From contig VHZZ01000106.1 in assembly GCA_009801015.1 (NCBI GenBank), positions 84,369 through 119,773 of the forward strand: a stretch of 35,405 nucleotides of DNA, in the 5' to 3' direction. Under the pieces are notes generated by a model, which did not search any database, was not told the origin of the DNA, and saw only the letters and a program-made list of their open reading frames with translations. The translations under genes and the position numbers were made by a program. Shown one piece after another: positions 1-10,350 of the stretch; the first letter of the stretch is position 1, and every line of letters starts with the position of its first letter. Origin of the DNA: Silene noctiflora. Its lineage: Eukaryota; Streptophyta; Magnoliopsida; Caryophyllales; Caryophyllaceae.

Positions 1-413
1 GTCTCCCAAAAGAAATACAAGGTCTTAAACTCCAAAGTGATAACAAAATATAAAGTGGGAAAAACTATCTCGGTGGAAGCTAAACTACAAAACTGGTGGT
101 GACTCAGCCACGTCCAAGCCCCATAAGTTACACCAACAGCCATATCCTGCTAAGTCAACTGCTCATCATCCCCGAATGGATCACCACAGTTTTGAAAACA
201 TAAAACGGAGTCGACCAACTCCATTACTAATATAACATCAACAATAACATAAACCATAAATCAACCAAGTCAAACTGTAACATCCAAACTCCATAGTAAC
301 CAGTAACCGACTACACACCAAGGTATTTGGGACTGTTGCTGTCAGTAGATCACCAGGCAGGGTTATTACGATAATGACAAGACAAGATGGTGGTAGTGAG
401 GCAGGCAAAAACA
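1..413. other. Anonymous, repeat-like DNA left of the satellite
   Basis: No coding exon is visible on either strand. The composition, a moderately GC stretch followed by AT-rich DNA, resembles transposon flank or terminal sequence, but I find no terminal motif or protein match to name a family. It ends abruptly where the satellite begins. Confidence 0.3.
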
Positions 414-2019
414 CACGATTTTCGGGATGCTAGGGTCCCGGAACAAAATTCTCCGGAATTTACACAAAAGGTTCCTCAGGTCAAATAAAGAGGGCATAGA
501 AAATTCGAAGAGCAACGAAGGGTATTTGAGGGCACTGGTACGTGATAAACCAGCCTTCGTCGAATCTTAGATAATCGTGAAAAATAGATTAATAATACTC
601 GTTATTTAATCCTCAAATCGAATAGGTTAACTCCTGAAATGACCTCGGACAGGAGGTTTAAAATCCGAGTGAAAAAGAGCTGTGGTCCGGTACGACCTCC
701 CGAACGGCTCAAATTAAAGTGTATATATATAATACACGGTTTTCGTGATTCTAGGGTCCCGGAAAAAAATTCTCCATAAATCACATGGAAGGTTCCTCGT
801 ATAAGGTAAAGCGGCCACACAAAATTTGAGGAAAAACGGAGGACATTTGGGGGGTTCCGGTATGTAATAAACCGACATTATTCGTCGAACCTCGGATAAT
901 CGTGAAAAATGAATTAATACTCGTTATTTGTCTCTGAAATCGAATTGGTTAACTCCTAAAATGACCTAGGACACGTGGTTGAAAAATCGGGAGAAAAAGA
1001 AATGTGGTCTTGTACGACCTCTCGAACAGCTCAAATTAAAGTGTATAATACACGATTTTCGGGATGCTAGGGTCCCGGAACAAAATTCTCCGGAATTTAT
1101 ACAGAAGGTTCCTCAGGTCAAATAAAGAGGGCACAAGAAATTCGAAGAGCAACGAAGGGTATTTGAGGGCACTGGTACGTGATAAACCAGACTTTGTCGA
1201 ATCTTAGATAATCGTGAAAAATGGATTAATAGTCGTTATTTAAGCCTGAAATCGAATAGGTTAACTCCTGAAATGACCTCGAACAGGTGGTTGAAAATCC
1301 GAGTGAAAAAGAGACGTGGTCCGGTACGACCTCCCGAACGACTCAAATTAAAGTATAATACACGGTTTTCGTGATTCCAGGGTCCCGGAAAAAAATTCTC
1401 CGGAAATCACATGGAAGGTTCCTCGTATCAGGTAAAGCGGCTACACAAAATATGAGGAAACACGGAGGATATTTGGGGGGTGCCGGTATGCAATAAACCG
1501 ACATTATTCGTCGAACCTCGGAGAATCGTGAAAAATTAATTAATACTCGTTATTTGGCTTTGAAATCGAATTGGTTAACTCCTAAAATGACCTAGGACAC
1601 GTGGTTGAAAAACCGGGAGAAAAAGAGATGTGGTCTTGTACGACCTCCCGAACAGCTCAAATTGAAGTGTATAATACACGATTTTCGGGATGTTAGGGTC
1701 CTGGAACAAAATTTTCATGAATTATGCACAGAACGTTCCACGGGTCAATTAAAGAGGCCACAGAAAATTCGAAGAGCAACGAAGGGTATTTGACGGCACT
1801 GGTACGTGATAAACCAGCCTTCGTCGAATCTTAGATAATCGTGAAAAATGGATTAATACTCGTTATTTATGCCTGAAATCGAATAGGTTAACTCCTGAAA
1901 TGACCTCGGACAGGTGGTTGATAATCCGAGTGAAAAAGAGCCGTGGTCCGGTACGACCTCCCGAACGGCTCAAATTAAAGTGTATAATACATGGTTTTCG
2001 TGATTCCAGGGTCAAGAAC

Positions 2020-2140
2020 AAAAATTCGCCGGAAATCACATGGAAGGTTCCTCGTATCAGGTAAAGCGGCCACACAAAANAAAAATTCGCCGGAAATCAC
2101 ATGGAAGGTTCCTCGTATCAGGTAAAGCGGCCACACAAAA
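2020..2140. other. Probable assembly join: 60-bp repeat on both sides of one N
   Basis: Bases 2020-2079 and 2081-2140 are identical, separated by a single N at 2080. This is what two overlapping contig ends look like when abutted without merging. It lengthens the B monomer here from ~318 to 379 bp. Confidence 0.85.
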
Positions 2141-2996
2141 TTTGAGGAAAATTGGAGGATATTTGGGGGGTCCTGGTATGCAATAAACCGACATTATTCA
2201 TCGAACCTCGGATAATCGTGAAAAATGAATTATTACTCGTAATTTGGCTCTGAAATCGAATTGGTTAACTCCTAAAATTACCTAGGACACGTGGTTGAAA
2301 AACCGGGATAAAAAGAGATGTGGTCTTGTACGAACTATCGAACAGCTCAAATTGAAGTGTATATCATACACGATTTTCGGGATGCTAGGGTCCCAGAACA
2401 AAATTCTCCGGAATTTACACAGAAGGTTCCTCGGGTCAAATAAAGAGGCCACAAAAAATTCGAAGTGCAACGAAGGGTATTTGAGGGCACTGGTACGTGA
2501 TAAACCAGCCTTCGTCGAATCTTAGATAATCGTGAAAAATGGATTAATACTCGTTATTTAATCCTGAAATCGAATAGGTTTACTCCTGAAATGACCTCGG
2601 ACAGAAGGTTGAAAATCCGAGTGAATAAGAGCCGTGGTCCGGTACGACCTCCCGAACGGCTCAAATTAAAGTGTATAATACATGGTTTTCGTGATTCCAG
2701 GGTCCCGGAAAAAAATTCTCCGGAAATAACACGGAAGGTTCCTCGTATCAGGTAAAGCGGCCACACAAAATTTGAGGATAAACGGAGGACATTTGGGAGG
2801 TGCCGGTATGCAATAAACTGACATTATTCGTCGAAATTCGGATAATCGTGAAAAATGAATTAATACTCGTTATTTGGCTGTGAAATCGAATTGGTTAACT
2901 CCTAAAATGACCTAGGACACGTGGTTGAAAAAACGGGAGAAAAAGAAATGCGGTCTTGTACGACCTCCCGAACAACTCTAACAGAAGTGTATAATA

Positions 2997-3301
2997 CACG
3001 ATTTTCGAGATTCCATGGTTCATGAACAAAATTATCCGGAAATCACGCAGAAGGTTCCTCGGATCAGGTAAAGCGGCCACACAAAATTTGAGGAGCAACG
3101 AAGGACATTTGAGGGTGTCATTATGTGATAAACCGGCATTCGCCGAGCATTGGATAATCGTGAGAAATGTATTAATACTCGTTATTTGGGGCTGAAATCG
3201 AATAGTTTTACTCCTGAAAAGGCCTCGGGGACGTGGTTGAAACCGGGAGAAAAAGAAACGTGACCTGGTACGACCTCACTATCGGCTCAAATTAAAGTGT
3301 A
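2997..3301. repeat. Divergent terminal satellite monomer, mixed A/B character
   Basis: This last copy carries B-type marks (GGTAAAGCGGCCACAC at about 3067) beside A-type marks (GAGCAACGAAGG and TGTGATAAACCGG). It also has many private changes. It is followed directly by unrelated sequence, so it is the array edge. Confidence 0.75.
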
Positions 3302-4726
3302 TTAACATCAAATGAATAACTTATTTATCAGCATCAAATAAATAGTTTTCTTACATAAATGGTCCATTGGTGATAACATTTGTAGTCAAAATAGTGCTTT
3401 TCAGTTTTCTCTAAAGATTTTTGTCTTACACAATGAGACGGTTTCATTGTGTAAACGGACACCGACTTTTTTTTTAGCATTAAATGATCGTTACATGAGA
3501 AAGGAGTTCAAGACGTTGTTCATTGCTAAAAGACGATAAGGTATTTTTTTTCCGTCAAATTTATTCGCAACTAAATGTATTATTACGGCCTTTTTTATTA
3601 AAGTGAAAAATGTCGCCTAATACTGGGAGACGTTTTCAGTCTCACATGTGAGACCATCTTAACTCGTGTTTATTTCCCCTTTCGTTATATGAGTAACTCG
3701 TGTTTAAGTTTTTGCGTTCTTTCTAATGAATTTTTACATTTGCTATTTGCAGCCCGATACAAAGGTGATCGATCAAGAACAGTAGAAGATTTGACAAGTC
3801 GAGAACATATTGAAAGAGTCGATGATTGCAATCGATACTACGAACCAGACCAAATTAAAGTTTGAAAAATATAACAACAAATTAATCAATTAGTTCAAGA
3901 CTTCGGCATAGAATCCTTCCTTGACAGTCGGACTGACAAACTCTGTCCGGAAATGAAAGTTCATGATTGTCATCTATGAAACTGATTTGACGATCAATGA
4001 AATCGGACAATAAGATACAAATTAAAATCACTACAACATTCTCTATTGACTGGGATGCATAAAACACCCGTTTTCTCGGATGGTTCATGTCCACAGACAT
4101 CGACTTTGGAATGCCTGTAAATCCGCTGCATCGCTACAAAAATGGTTAACAAAAGCAAACCTTTTTAACAAAAGCAAACTGAAATTCATCCGGATGAACA
4201 TATAACGATATTCCATATTGTTTTGACAGCTCTCGCTTATTTAGGCATACAAATAAACGAGAGCTGTAACCAAAATTATAGCATCAGACAGCAACCATTG
4301 CTACCTGCTAGTAAAAAAAAAAAAAAAGAAAGACTAACTTGGTTACCGGTAGAATACAGCCACAAATTTAATATGCGGATTTTACTAAATGTTCCTAAAA
4401 GCAAGTAACAACATTCAGCAAATTTTGAACTGTAAATCAAAACTCAGGAATACTCGAGGAAAACTAAGAAGCAGCAACAACCAAGTCTATATATACCGAC
4501 ATGCTGTCGAGATGTTTGGAAAAGTGGGTTATCTTTACTAAGCTCGATAAATTTCAACTTTCATGTATGTGGGTTATCCATACTAACCACATTAATTTCG
4601 ACTTTCACATATGTGCTATTGACTAAACGAATCAGATTATGTTTTCTTTCTCTATAAATAGCTTCATGTTAAACCCAAATTTTCAATTATGCGTACATGA
4701 TTGGGTCAATTAAGCCCCGGGGTTTC
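3302..4726. other. Non-coding interval with palindromes, no gene seen
   Basis: AT-rich DNA with no supportable exon. It holds an inverted pair around 3429-3454 (ACACAATGA / TCATTGTGT arms around GACGGT), a perfect 16-bp palindrome GTCTCACATGTGAGAC at 3639-3654, and a longer hairpin at 4226-4267. The GAGACGGT / GAGAC(C) words look like eroded MITE ends. Some further segments (3750-3870) could be old transposon debris. Confidence 0.4.
4226..4267. repeat. Hairpin with 17-bp arms and 8-nt loop
   Basis: The left arm ACAGCTCTCGCTTATTT is matched by the reverse complement of the right arm ending CGAGAGCTGT, with one mismatch. The loop is AGGCATAC. No run of T follows and no gene abuts it, so it is more likely a MITE remnant or fold-back than a functional RNA. 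Confidence 0.7.
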
Positions 4727-4952
4727 CTAATCATATTTCTGGGAAACAGAAACAAAAAATTCCTCCACATGAGCTCCTTTGTTTGACAAGGCGGGAGGTA
4801 CATCGAAAAACATAAGAAGGCCTAAGTCCTGAGGAGCACCAAAAGTTATTATGTCCCACAATATCTCCCCGGTAAAAACTTCAATAAGATCCATCCAACA
4901 ATTCCTTTCAATCCTAAAATCACCTAGCTTGAATAGTCTTATAGATGCGTCA
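4727..4952 (-). CDS. Possible 3'-terminal coding exon, protein not recognised
   Basis: Reading minus from 4952, after a plausible acceptor (..CTTAACAG), there is an uninterrupted frame of 74 codons to a TAG at 4729-4727. The peptide is compositionally protein-like, with segments such as LFKLGDFRIERNCWMDL, GEILWDIITFGAP and LLMFFDVPPALSNKGAHVEE. It has no ATG at its start, so it would be a last exon. The sequence just upstream on the minus strand (to about 5154) contains an 18-bp direct repeat and an ORF with a repeated SYTCMAH word, but no exon I can join with confidence. I do not recognise the family. It may be the relic of a lost gene. Confidence 0.3.
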
Positions 4953-4987
4953 CTGTTAAGCTACCTATTAGAAGGATCTTCCAATGC

Positions 4988-5128
4988 GCCATACAGGTAT
5001 ACGACAAATAGGTGACTCCCCGTTTCCAAACACACATGTATTCCCAAGCATTGCTCTTGCTAACCAAGATGTCCGAAATAGGAGAGCACAATGAAAGGTA
5101 GGTAAAATGAGCCATACAGGTATACGAC
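4988..5128. repeat. 18-bp direct repeat pair, 123 bp apart
   Basis: GCCATACAGGTATACGAC occurs at 4988-5005 and 5111-5128, identical in both copies. It accounts for the repeated SYTCMAH word in the minus-strand ORF there. No function is evident. Confidence 0.8.
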
Positions 5129-5718
5129 CAAGAAAGGTTATTCCACATGTTCAAGACTTGTCCAAAACATCAACCAACCCTAAAAAAGGATACACCTCAG
5201 GAAAGATCAATTGCACAAACTGAAACACAAAGCATAGACACATGGCCCCTAAGGGTTGATGTTTTTCATACAATCATACATCTAATAAGAGTATTAACTA
5301 CGACATAAACAATCCTCCTCTCTTATACCGTTCCCAGCATGCACAACATCACAAAAAAACCTTGTGTGGACTACGAAAGGACTATATGGTTCCTAAACGC
5401 AACGAAGATGATACAAGAGGATGTCGACAAACAACACTTAACAATAGTAATCACACACTGGCTTCTAGTCTTCTACCATAGAATACCAATAATTAACAAG
5501 AGTAATTATACATCACCCCCCTCAAAAACCACACACAATTGTTTCGATTTTGTGAATTACTATCGTCACCATTGCAACATATCATTAATTTATTCCAAAA
5601 CAGGATATAAGATGACCAGCAATCCAAATATTCAAAGTAGCGCAAAGGAGCAACAAACAATAGAACCGCAAATAAAAGAACACCTACTACATCGCGGAAA
5701 TTCGGCTGAAAAGAGCAA

Positions 5719-7302
5719 TCACTGCTTTTTTTCCTCGGCTTTCCTAGGCTGCAACATAAAATAAAACGAGCATCAATTAAGATTATAAAAGACATGCATT
5801 AATTAAGTTACATCAAACAAAAAATAGCAATCAACAATTCAACATTCCACATTCACTAGTGAAAAAACAAACAATAAACACATTGATTAGAGTACATCAA
5901 ACAAAGAACAACGAAAAATAACTATCAACATTCATTAGGCAAATAACGAACGAAAACCACATTAACAAGATTAAATCAAGCGAAAAACAAAAATCAACAT
6001 AAACATTCAACATTCATCAGGCAAATAACGAACAAAAACCGCATAAATTAGTTTAAATCAAACGAAAAACAACCACCAACATTAACATTCATCCACCAAA
6101 TTACGAACACAAACCGCATTAATAAGCTAAGAATCAAACTAAAAACAACAATTAACATAAACATTCAACATTACTCAGACAAAAAATCGAATTTATTAGG
6201 TTAATTCAAACAAAAATCAACATAAACATTCAAGATTCATCATCCTAAAAACAACATTAATTAGCTTAAAATCAAACTAAAAACAACAATCATCATAAAC
6301 ATTCAACATTCATATCCTAAAAACGAAGAACTAAAAACAACAATCAACATAAAATGCAACATTACTCAGACAAAAAATCAAATTTATTAGGTTAATTCAA
6401 ACAAAAATCAATGAAAACAACAATCAACATCATTCAACATTCATCATCCTAAAAACAACATTAATTAGCTTAAAATCAAACTAAAAACAACAATCAACAT
6501 AAACATTCAACATTCATATCCTAAAAACGAACAAAAAACCGCATTAATTAGCTTAAAATCAAACTAAAAACAACAATCAACATAAAATGCAACATTAATC
6601 AGACAAAAAATCGAATTAATTAGGTTAAATCAAACAAAATTCAACGAAAAACAACAATCAACATAAACATTCAACATTCATCATCTTAAAAACAACATTA
6701 ATTAGCTTAAAATCAAACTAAAAACAACAATCAACATAAACATTCAACATTCATATCCTAAAAACGAACAAAAAACCGCATTAGTTAGCTTAAAATCAAA
6801 CTAAAAACAACAATCAACATAAAGTGCAACATTAATCAGACAAAAAATCGAATTAATTAGGTTAAATCAAACAAAATTCAACGAAAAACAACAATCAACA
6901 TAAACAATTCAACATTAATTAGCTCAAAATCAAACAAAAATCAACCGTAATCGACAGCGGAGAATGATTAAGCTCATCAATAGGAATAATAACAGGCCAC
7001 GCTTCACCAGCATCACGAAACATCTGCGCAATTTCAAGATACTGTCCTTTATCAAGAATTAGCGACCTAATTGATTGTGCAGACGTAGTAGAAGCGTCGA
7101 AAACTTCATTGACACCATCAACAAAAGTAACCTTGATTTGCGGCGGAATATCATCAGTTCGACGNTTTACTTCGACAACNCANGAAGGATTNGATTCTCT
7201 NGCTTTCNTCGATNTGCANTGTGCTAANAACTCNATACATGCTCCTGCTCGTGCATCTANNNCGTTGAANTCTACCTTCACTTTTGATAAAAACTTCAAC
7301 AT
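5719..7302 (-). CDS. Mitochondrial ribosomal protein L53 (plant mL53 type), two exons
   Basis: This encodes a small protein of the mitochondrial large ribosomal subunit. Exon 1 runs 7302-6946 (119 codons, start MLKFLSKVKV) and exon 2 runs 5748-5719 (PRKAEEKKQ then stop), joined in phase 0 to give about 128 residues. The donor is ACG|GTTGAT and the acceptor TTGCAG|CCT. Core words RRTDD.PPQI.VTFVDG, AQSIRSLILDKGQ and MFRDAGEAWPVIIP match the plant L53 family as I remember it. The basic C-terminal tail in exon 2 also fits. Fourteen single Ns lie within exon 1 between 7165 and 7270, leaving several residues undetermined. The 1197-bp intron is nearly all tandem repeat. An alternative is read-through of exon 1 into the intron, ending at 6919, but that would lose the conserved tail. 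Confidence 0.88.
5825..6935. repeat. Degenerate tandem repeat filling the L53 intron
   Basis: Phrases such as CAACATAAACATTCAACATT, TTAATTAGCTTAAAATCAAA and CTAAAAACAACAATCAACAT recur throughout. The marker CATATCCTAAAAACGA lies at about 6311, 6514 and 6752, giving a larger period of ~200-240 bp built from ~60-bp subunits. The tract reaches almost to the exon 1 donor. It is very A-rich on the plus strand, so T-rich in the transcript. Confidence 0.85.
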
Positions 7303-7313
7303 TTTCGGCTATG

Positions 7314-7343
7314 GCGATTGCGATTGCGATTGCGATTGCGATT
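7314..7343. repeat. (GCGATT)5 hexanucleotide microsatellite
   Basis: Five perfect GCGATT copies end 11 bp upstream of the L53 start codon. On the transcript strand it is (AATCGC)5 in the 5' leader. A minus-strand frame from 7465 reads through it as alternating Ala-Ile and overlaps the L53 start in a different frame. Confidence 0.95.
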
Positions 7344-7519
7344 TCTTCGTCTTCGCTCGCGATTTTTGTTGTTGATAGGGTAAAACCCCAGTGTTTGTCG
7401 TTATTGTTGGGTTTAATTAGTTGTGGAGTCGGGTTGGGGTTTGGTTTAGCCCAATGTTGGTTCAAAGTTAGAGCTTGTCTCGATCCGGGTGACTCGATCC
7501 GTATTTAAGCGTATTTTTT

Positions 7520-7655
7520 CCCCTGTTCTTTCCGGGTTAATTTCAGCTCAGCTCAGTTCTATTCAGTTCAGTTTAGTTCAATTTTCGGTGAGTTCTGTTC
7601 AACTCATCTCTTCACAAAATTAACTTAAGCTCGTTTCAGCCGAAAAGAACAGGGT
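7520..7655. mobile_element. Short non-autonomous inverted-repeat element (MITE-like)
   Basis: The ends CCCTGTTCTTTCCGG (7521-7535) and CCGAAAAGAACAGGG (7640-7654) are inverted repeats with one mismatch in 15. The interior contains a run of TTCAG/CTCAG words (7542-7580), a pattern I associate with a common plant MITE family. It is too short to encode a protein. I see no clear target-site duplication. It sits about 220 bp upstream of the L53 start codon, in its probable promoter. Confidence 0.65.
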
Positions 7656-9029
7656 ATATAGTATCTCGTTGTTTTATGTATGTCTACTAATGTGGTTATG
7701 AGATTAGTAGGAGCGGTTGCGTCTGAATTGAGAACAATTTGAGACTTTAGTTAAAATTCTCAATTTTTCTAGTTTATTTATATTAATAATAAGGTTTTTA
7801 TGACGAAATTCAGATAGAGGAGGGCAGAACTTCATCTAGCTATCGGTTATGGTCGTCTTGCCGTCTTAAGATTAGTTGGTGACAGGGAACTAACTGATGA
7901 GACTGTTGCCATTCCGGACCAAGGTGTACTCAATTATCAACCAATCTTGGCAATCTCTTCGAAAAAAGATGCTGAACAAACACTGGAATAATCTAACATG
8001 CATTAGACCTTAAATTCATCGGTTAAAAAGGCTACATAACTACATAAGCAAAGCCATAGCAGACTCGGCTGGTAAGTTCACACGCAATTAGGACGTTGTT
8101 AGAGTCTAAGAAACAGAATCCCTACCATACACAAACTAAACTGTTTTTAAGGTGGACACAATTACGAATGAAAACCAACAGGCAGGCTTGTAAATAGTGC
8201 AGGCGTGCAGCAGGCTTATAAATGGCTTTGGTTCATAGGAGAGGAGTCCATGAAGATGTCGACTTGTCAAGTGTCAACAGCAGTAGTTCACTAAGCGACC
8301 TGCACAATCAAAAGATAGGCGTTGTTCAGTTAAGAATTTCGGACCCAAACTCGGTAAAAGAGACATTATAGCTTTGGAGGGTCGAACCAGACTAACACAT
8401 TATGGAATGCCAGGCCTAAAATTAGACTCTTTGGAGTTAGTCGGCAGTAGTTTAGTTAGACATCCTTTGATGACAATATTTCAGAAAAAAATATGAAACT
8501 TCGAGGTAGCCAAACTATAATCACCTTGATAACCTTACACCAATTACAACTACAAGTCACTACAAAAATTAAATGTGCGAGGACAAAACAGACTTTCACG
8601 AACGGGGAATAATTTGTCTGAAAATGATACCGAAAGCAGACTCTTTTGACCGGGAGCTTGCATTCCTTTACTGATATTTCTCACAGAGGGAACTTGGAGA
8701 AATCTCTAAAAACTCAATTAACCCTATACTAAGAACACAAAGCCTATCTCTTATGCAAGTCAGAAATGGGCAGCGTCTGCAATAACATTTCAATGATAAC
8801 ACTGATTCGCTGACCATTAGTTATATTAATCAAGCTATCACGAATCCTAACAATCAAGACTACAAAGAAGGTACCCATCATGACCACCAACCCAAACAAA
8901 GAACGCTTAACATAATATTTGTAACACCATAAAAATACATGCCTAGGAAAAAAGTCGTATAGCCACCATCAGACAGTTTCCAACAAAACAAAATCACAAT
9001 CATAAATATCTGGGTAGTATAAAAGATAC
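7656..9029. other. Intergenic DNA, no gene supported
   Basis: No exon is convincing. One candidate continuation of the protease-like relic is a short minus-strand segment 8776-8744, following ..TTATTGCAG, that gives ten in-phase codons and a stop. It is too short to prove. The rest is unremarkable AT-rich sequence. Confidence 0.4.
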
Positions 9030-9842
9030 CTCTGATTGTGGCGGATGTGTCTCATCTAGACCAAGAATGACCAAATTACGGTCAAGCACTTCTCGCAGAA
9101 TCTGGGCGGGGATTAAGAATTGGAAAAATCCCGTGGAAAAGGCGATTAGACCTACAAGTTTGTTAGTCTTCTCGGTAAAGACTGGCCAACCACACTGACC
9201 ATCTAGAGTGGTTGGAAGCAGATTTTGGGTTTGGATTAAAGCGAGAGCAGGATTAAGTTTCCTCAAATTCTCATAAAAAACCTTGTCTTTCAATAACATT
9301 ACAGATACGCGAGTCACGTGACATATTATCACAAATCCTCTTCATATGAGTATGAGAAACAACAGATCCAACAGTCCTGGCTCCTCCAGGAACGGGAACA
9401 CTAAAAGAAGGGTTCGACTCATAAGACTGACAGAGGGAGCCAAATGCAGCACTAAAAGGACCGGCTGCATATACGAAGGCAAAAATTTTTACCCCCATTT
9501 TAAATGCTATGGAATTAGGGAGTGGGAAAACATCAAAGACTTCATCTTCCTTAAGCTTATGCAACCTAAACAAGCTTAAACCATACTCACTGCCTTCAGT
9601 ATTTTCAATCATATCTACTGGTCTAAGTCCCGTTGTATCAGCGTGCCTCCTCGCGGAAAAAGAAACAGACAGAGCATTATTAAAGAACGGAGAATCGGGT
9701 TTTACAGCATGAGTTACAGAAACTAGAATTCCACTCTGGTGTATGCATAATGCACCCCCATCAGTTGGACATTGGAGACATTATCAGAGGAATCGTATTT
9801 CAGAAACCATACATACGGGAAAACTTCCTCAAATTTACCCAT
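9030..9842 (-). pseudogene. Trypsin-like (Deg/S1 fold) peptidase relic, broken frame
   Basis: Three minus-strand segments together resemble a trypsin-like peptidase domain. The first begins at an ATG (9842, MGKFEEVFPYVWF). The middle one holds GILVSVTHAV, which fits the catalytic-His strand, then SEYGLSLFRLHKL where D-x-A-L-L is expected, then FAFVYAAGPFSAAFGS. The third holds LPTTLDGQCGWPVF in place of the usual G-x-S-G-G-P-V. The first two and the last two segments lie in different frames without splice sites at the switches (near 9770 and 9280), so at least two frame changes are needed. The last segment ends at a reasonable donor (GAG|GTATCT, 9030). The triad looks lost: Cys for Ser, and no Asp. 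I read it as a host-gene pseudogene. Sequencing error in this draft is the alternative. It does not look close to DEG15. Confidence 0.5.
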
Positions 9843-10350
9843 TTTTAAAACAAACAAGCTAACACTAGAAAACTCAAACTACCCAGAATCTATACTTCAG
9901 CAAAATAATTAGCACAGTAAAAAAAGAAGACTGAATTGTGGGAATTGGGAGGAAATTTGAAGAACTCGATACTAGGGTTTACCTTAGAGACCAAATAAAA
10001 TGATACAGGCACACCAGAATTGTCAAGGTTTTTCTTAAATTTTGATGAAATTGTTATTTTGTGTTGTAGCTTTGATGATATTCAATGGTCTTTTGTTGAA
10101 CATGGCAGATGGATCATCAGGCCGGGTCATATTTAGGTCAATAATTATCGTGTTGTTTATTAGGTCGGTCATTTTTCAGTCGGTTGTTCTGGGTTTTTTT
10201 TGTGTCACTTTGGGTTAGGATTTGGTTAAAATAAGGCAGTTTCGGGTCATTTTTGGTCGCGTGCGGGTCGGGTTAGTTTAGGTCACGCTTTTCGACTCTC
10301 GGGTCATTTGGATCGGACATGTTTATCAAGTCTAACATTTATTAGGCAAA
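9843..10350. other. Intergenic; GGGTC-rich repeat-like stretch at 10110-10310
   Basis: The stretch 10110-10310 has many GGGTC / GGTCGG / TTAGGTC words. This is a style common in dispersed non-autonomous plant transposons, but I see no ends. The remainder is AT-rich and empty. Confidence 0.35.

Larger units (their letters stand above)
414..3301. repeat. Satellite island: nine ~315-bp monomers in an A-B dimeric order
   Basis: The monomer start, a CACG(A/G)TTTTCG-like motif, recurs at 414, 735, 1051, 1361, 1677, 1990, 2369, 2681 and 2997. Spacings are 310-321 bp, except 379 bp where a 61-bp assembly artefact lies. Monomers at 414, 1051, 1677 and 2369 are type A: GGGATG after the start motif, GGTACGTGATAAACCAG, and AATCTTAG. 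Those at 735, 1361, 1990 and 2681 are type B: GTGATTC, GGTAAAGCGGC, and GACATTATTC. The true unit is therefore a ~630-bp dimer repeated four times. The last monomer is divergent. ORFs inside are repeat shadows that recur once per dimer. Monomer length is similar to the ~310-bp subtelomeric satellites known from Silene, but I could not compare sequences. Confidence 0.95.

Noticed and set aside
602-3098. Several 60-76-codon ORFs on both strands in the satellite
   Set aside because: They recur once per dimer and are translations of the repeat; no start context, domain or codon bias.
5339-5764. 141-codon plus-strand ORF
   Set aside because: It is antisense to the L53 last exon and 3' flank, low-complexity, and has no recognisable domain.
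7154-7465. 103-codon minus ORF with Ala-Ile repeat as a gene
   Set aside because: The repeat comes from the GCGATT microsatellite, and the frame overlaps the well-supported L53 exon out of phase.
9030-9842. Viral 3C-like cysteine protease because of GQCG
   Set aside because: No other viral gene nearby, and the flanking strands read better as a plant trypsin-like domain with a substituted Ser.
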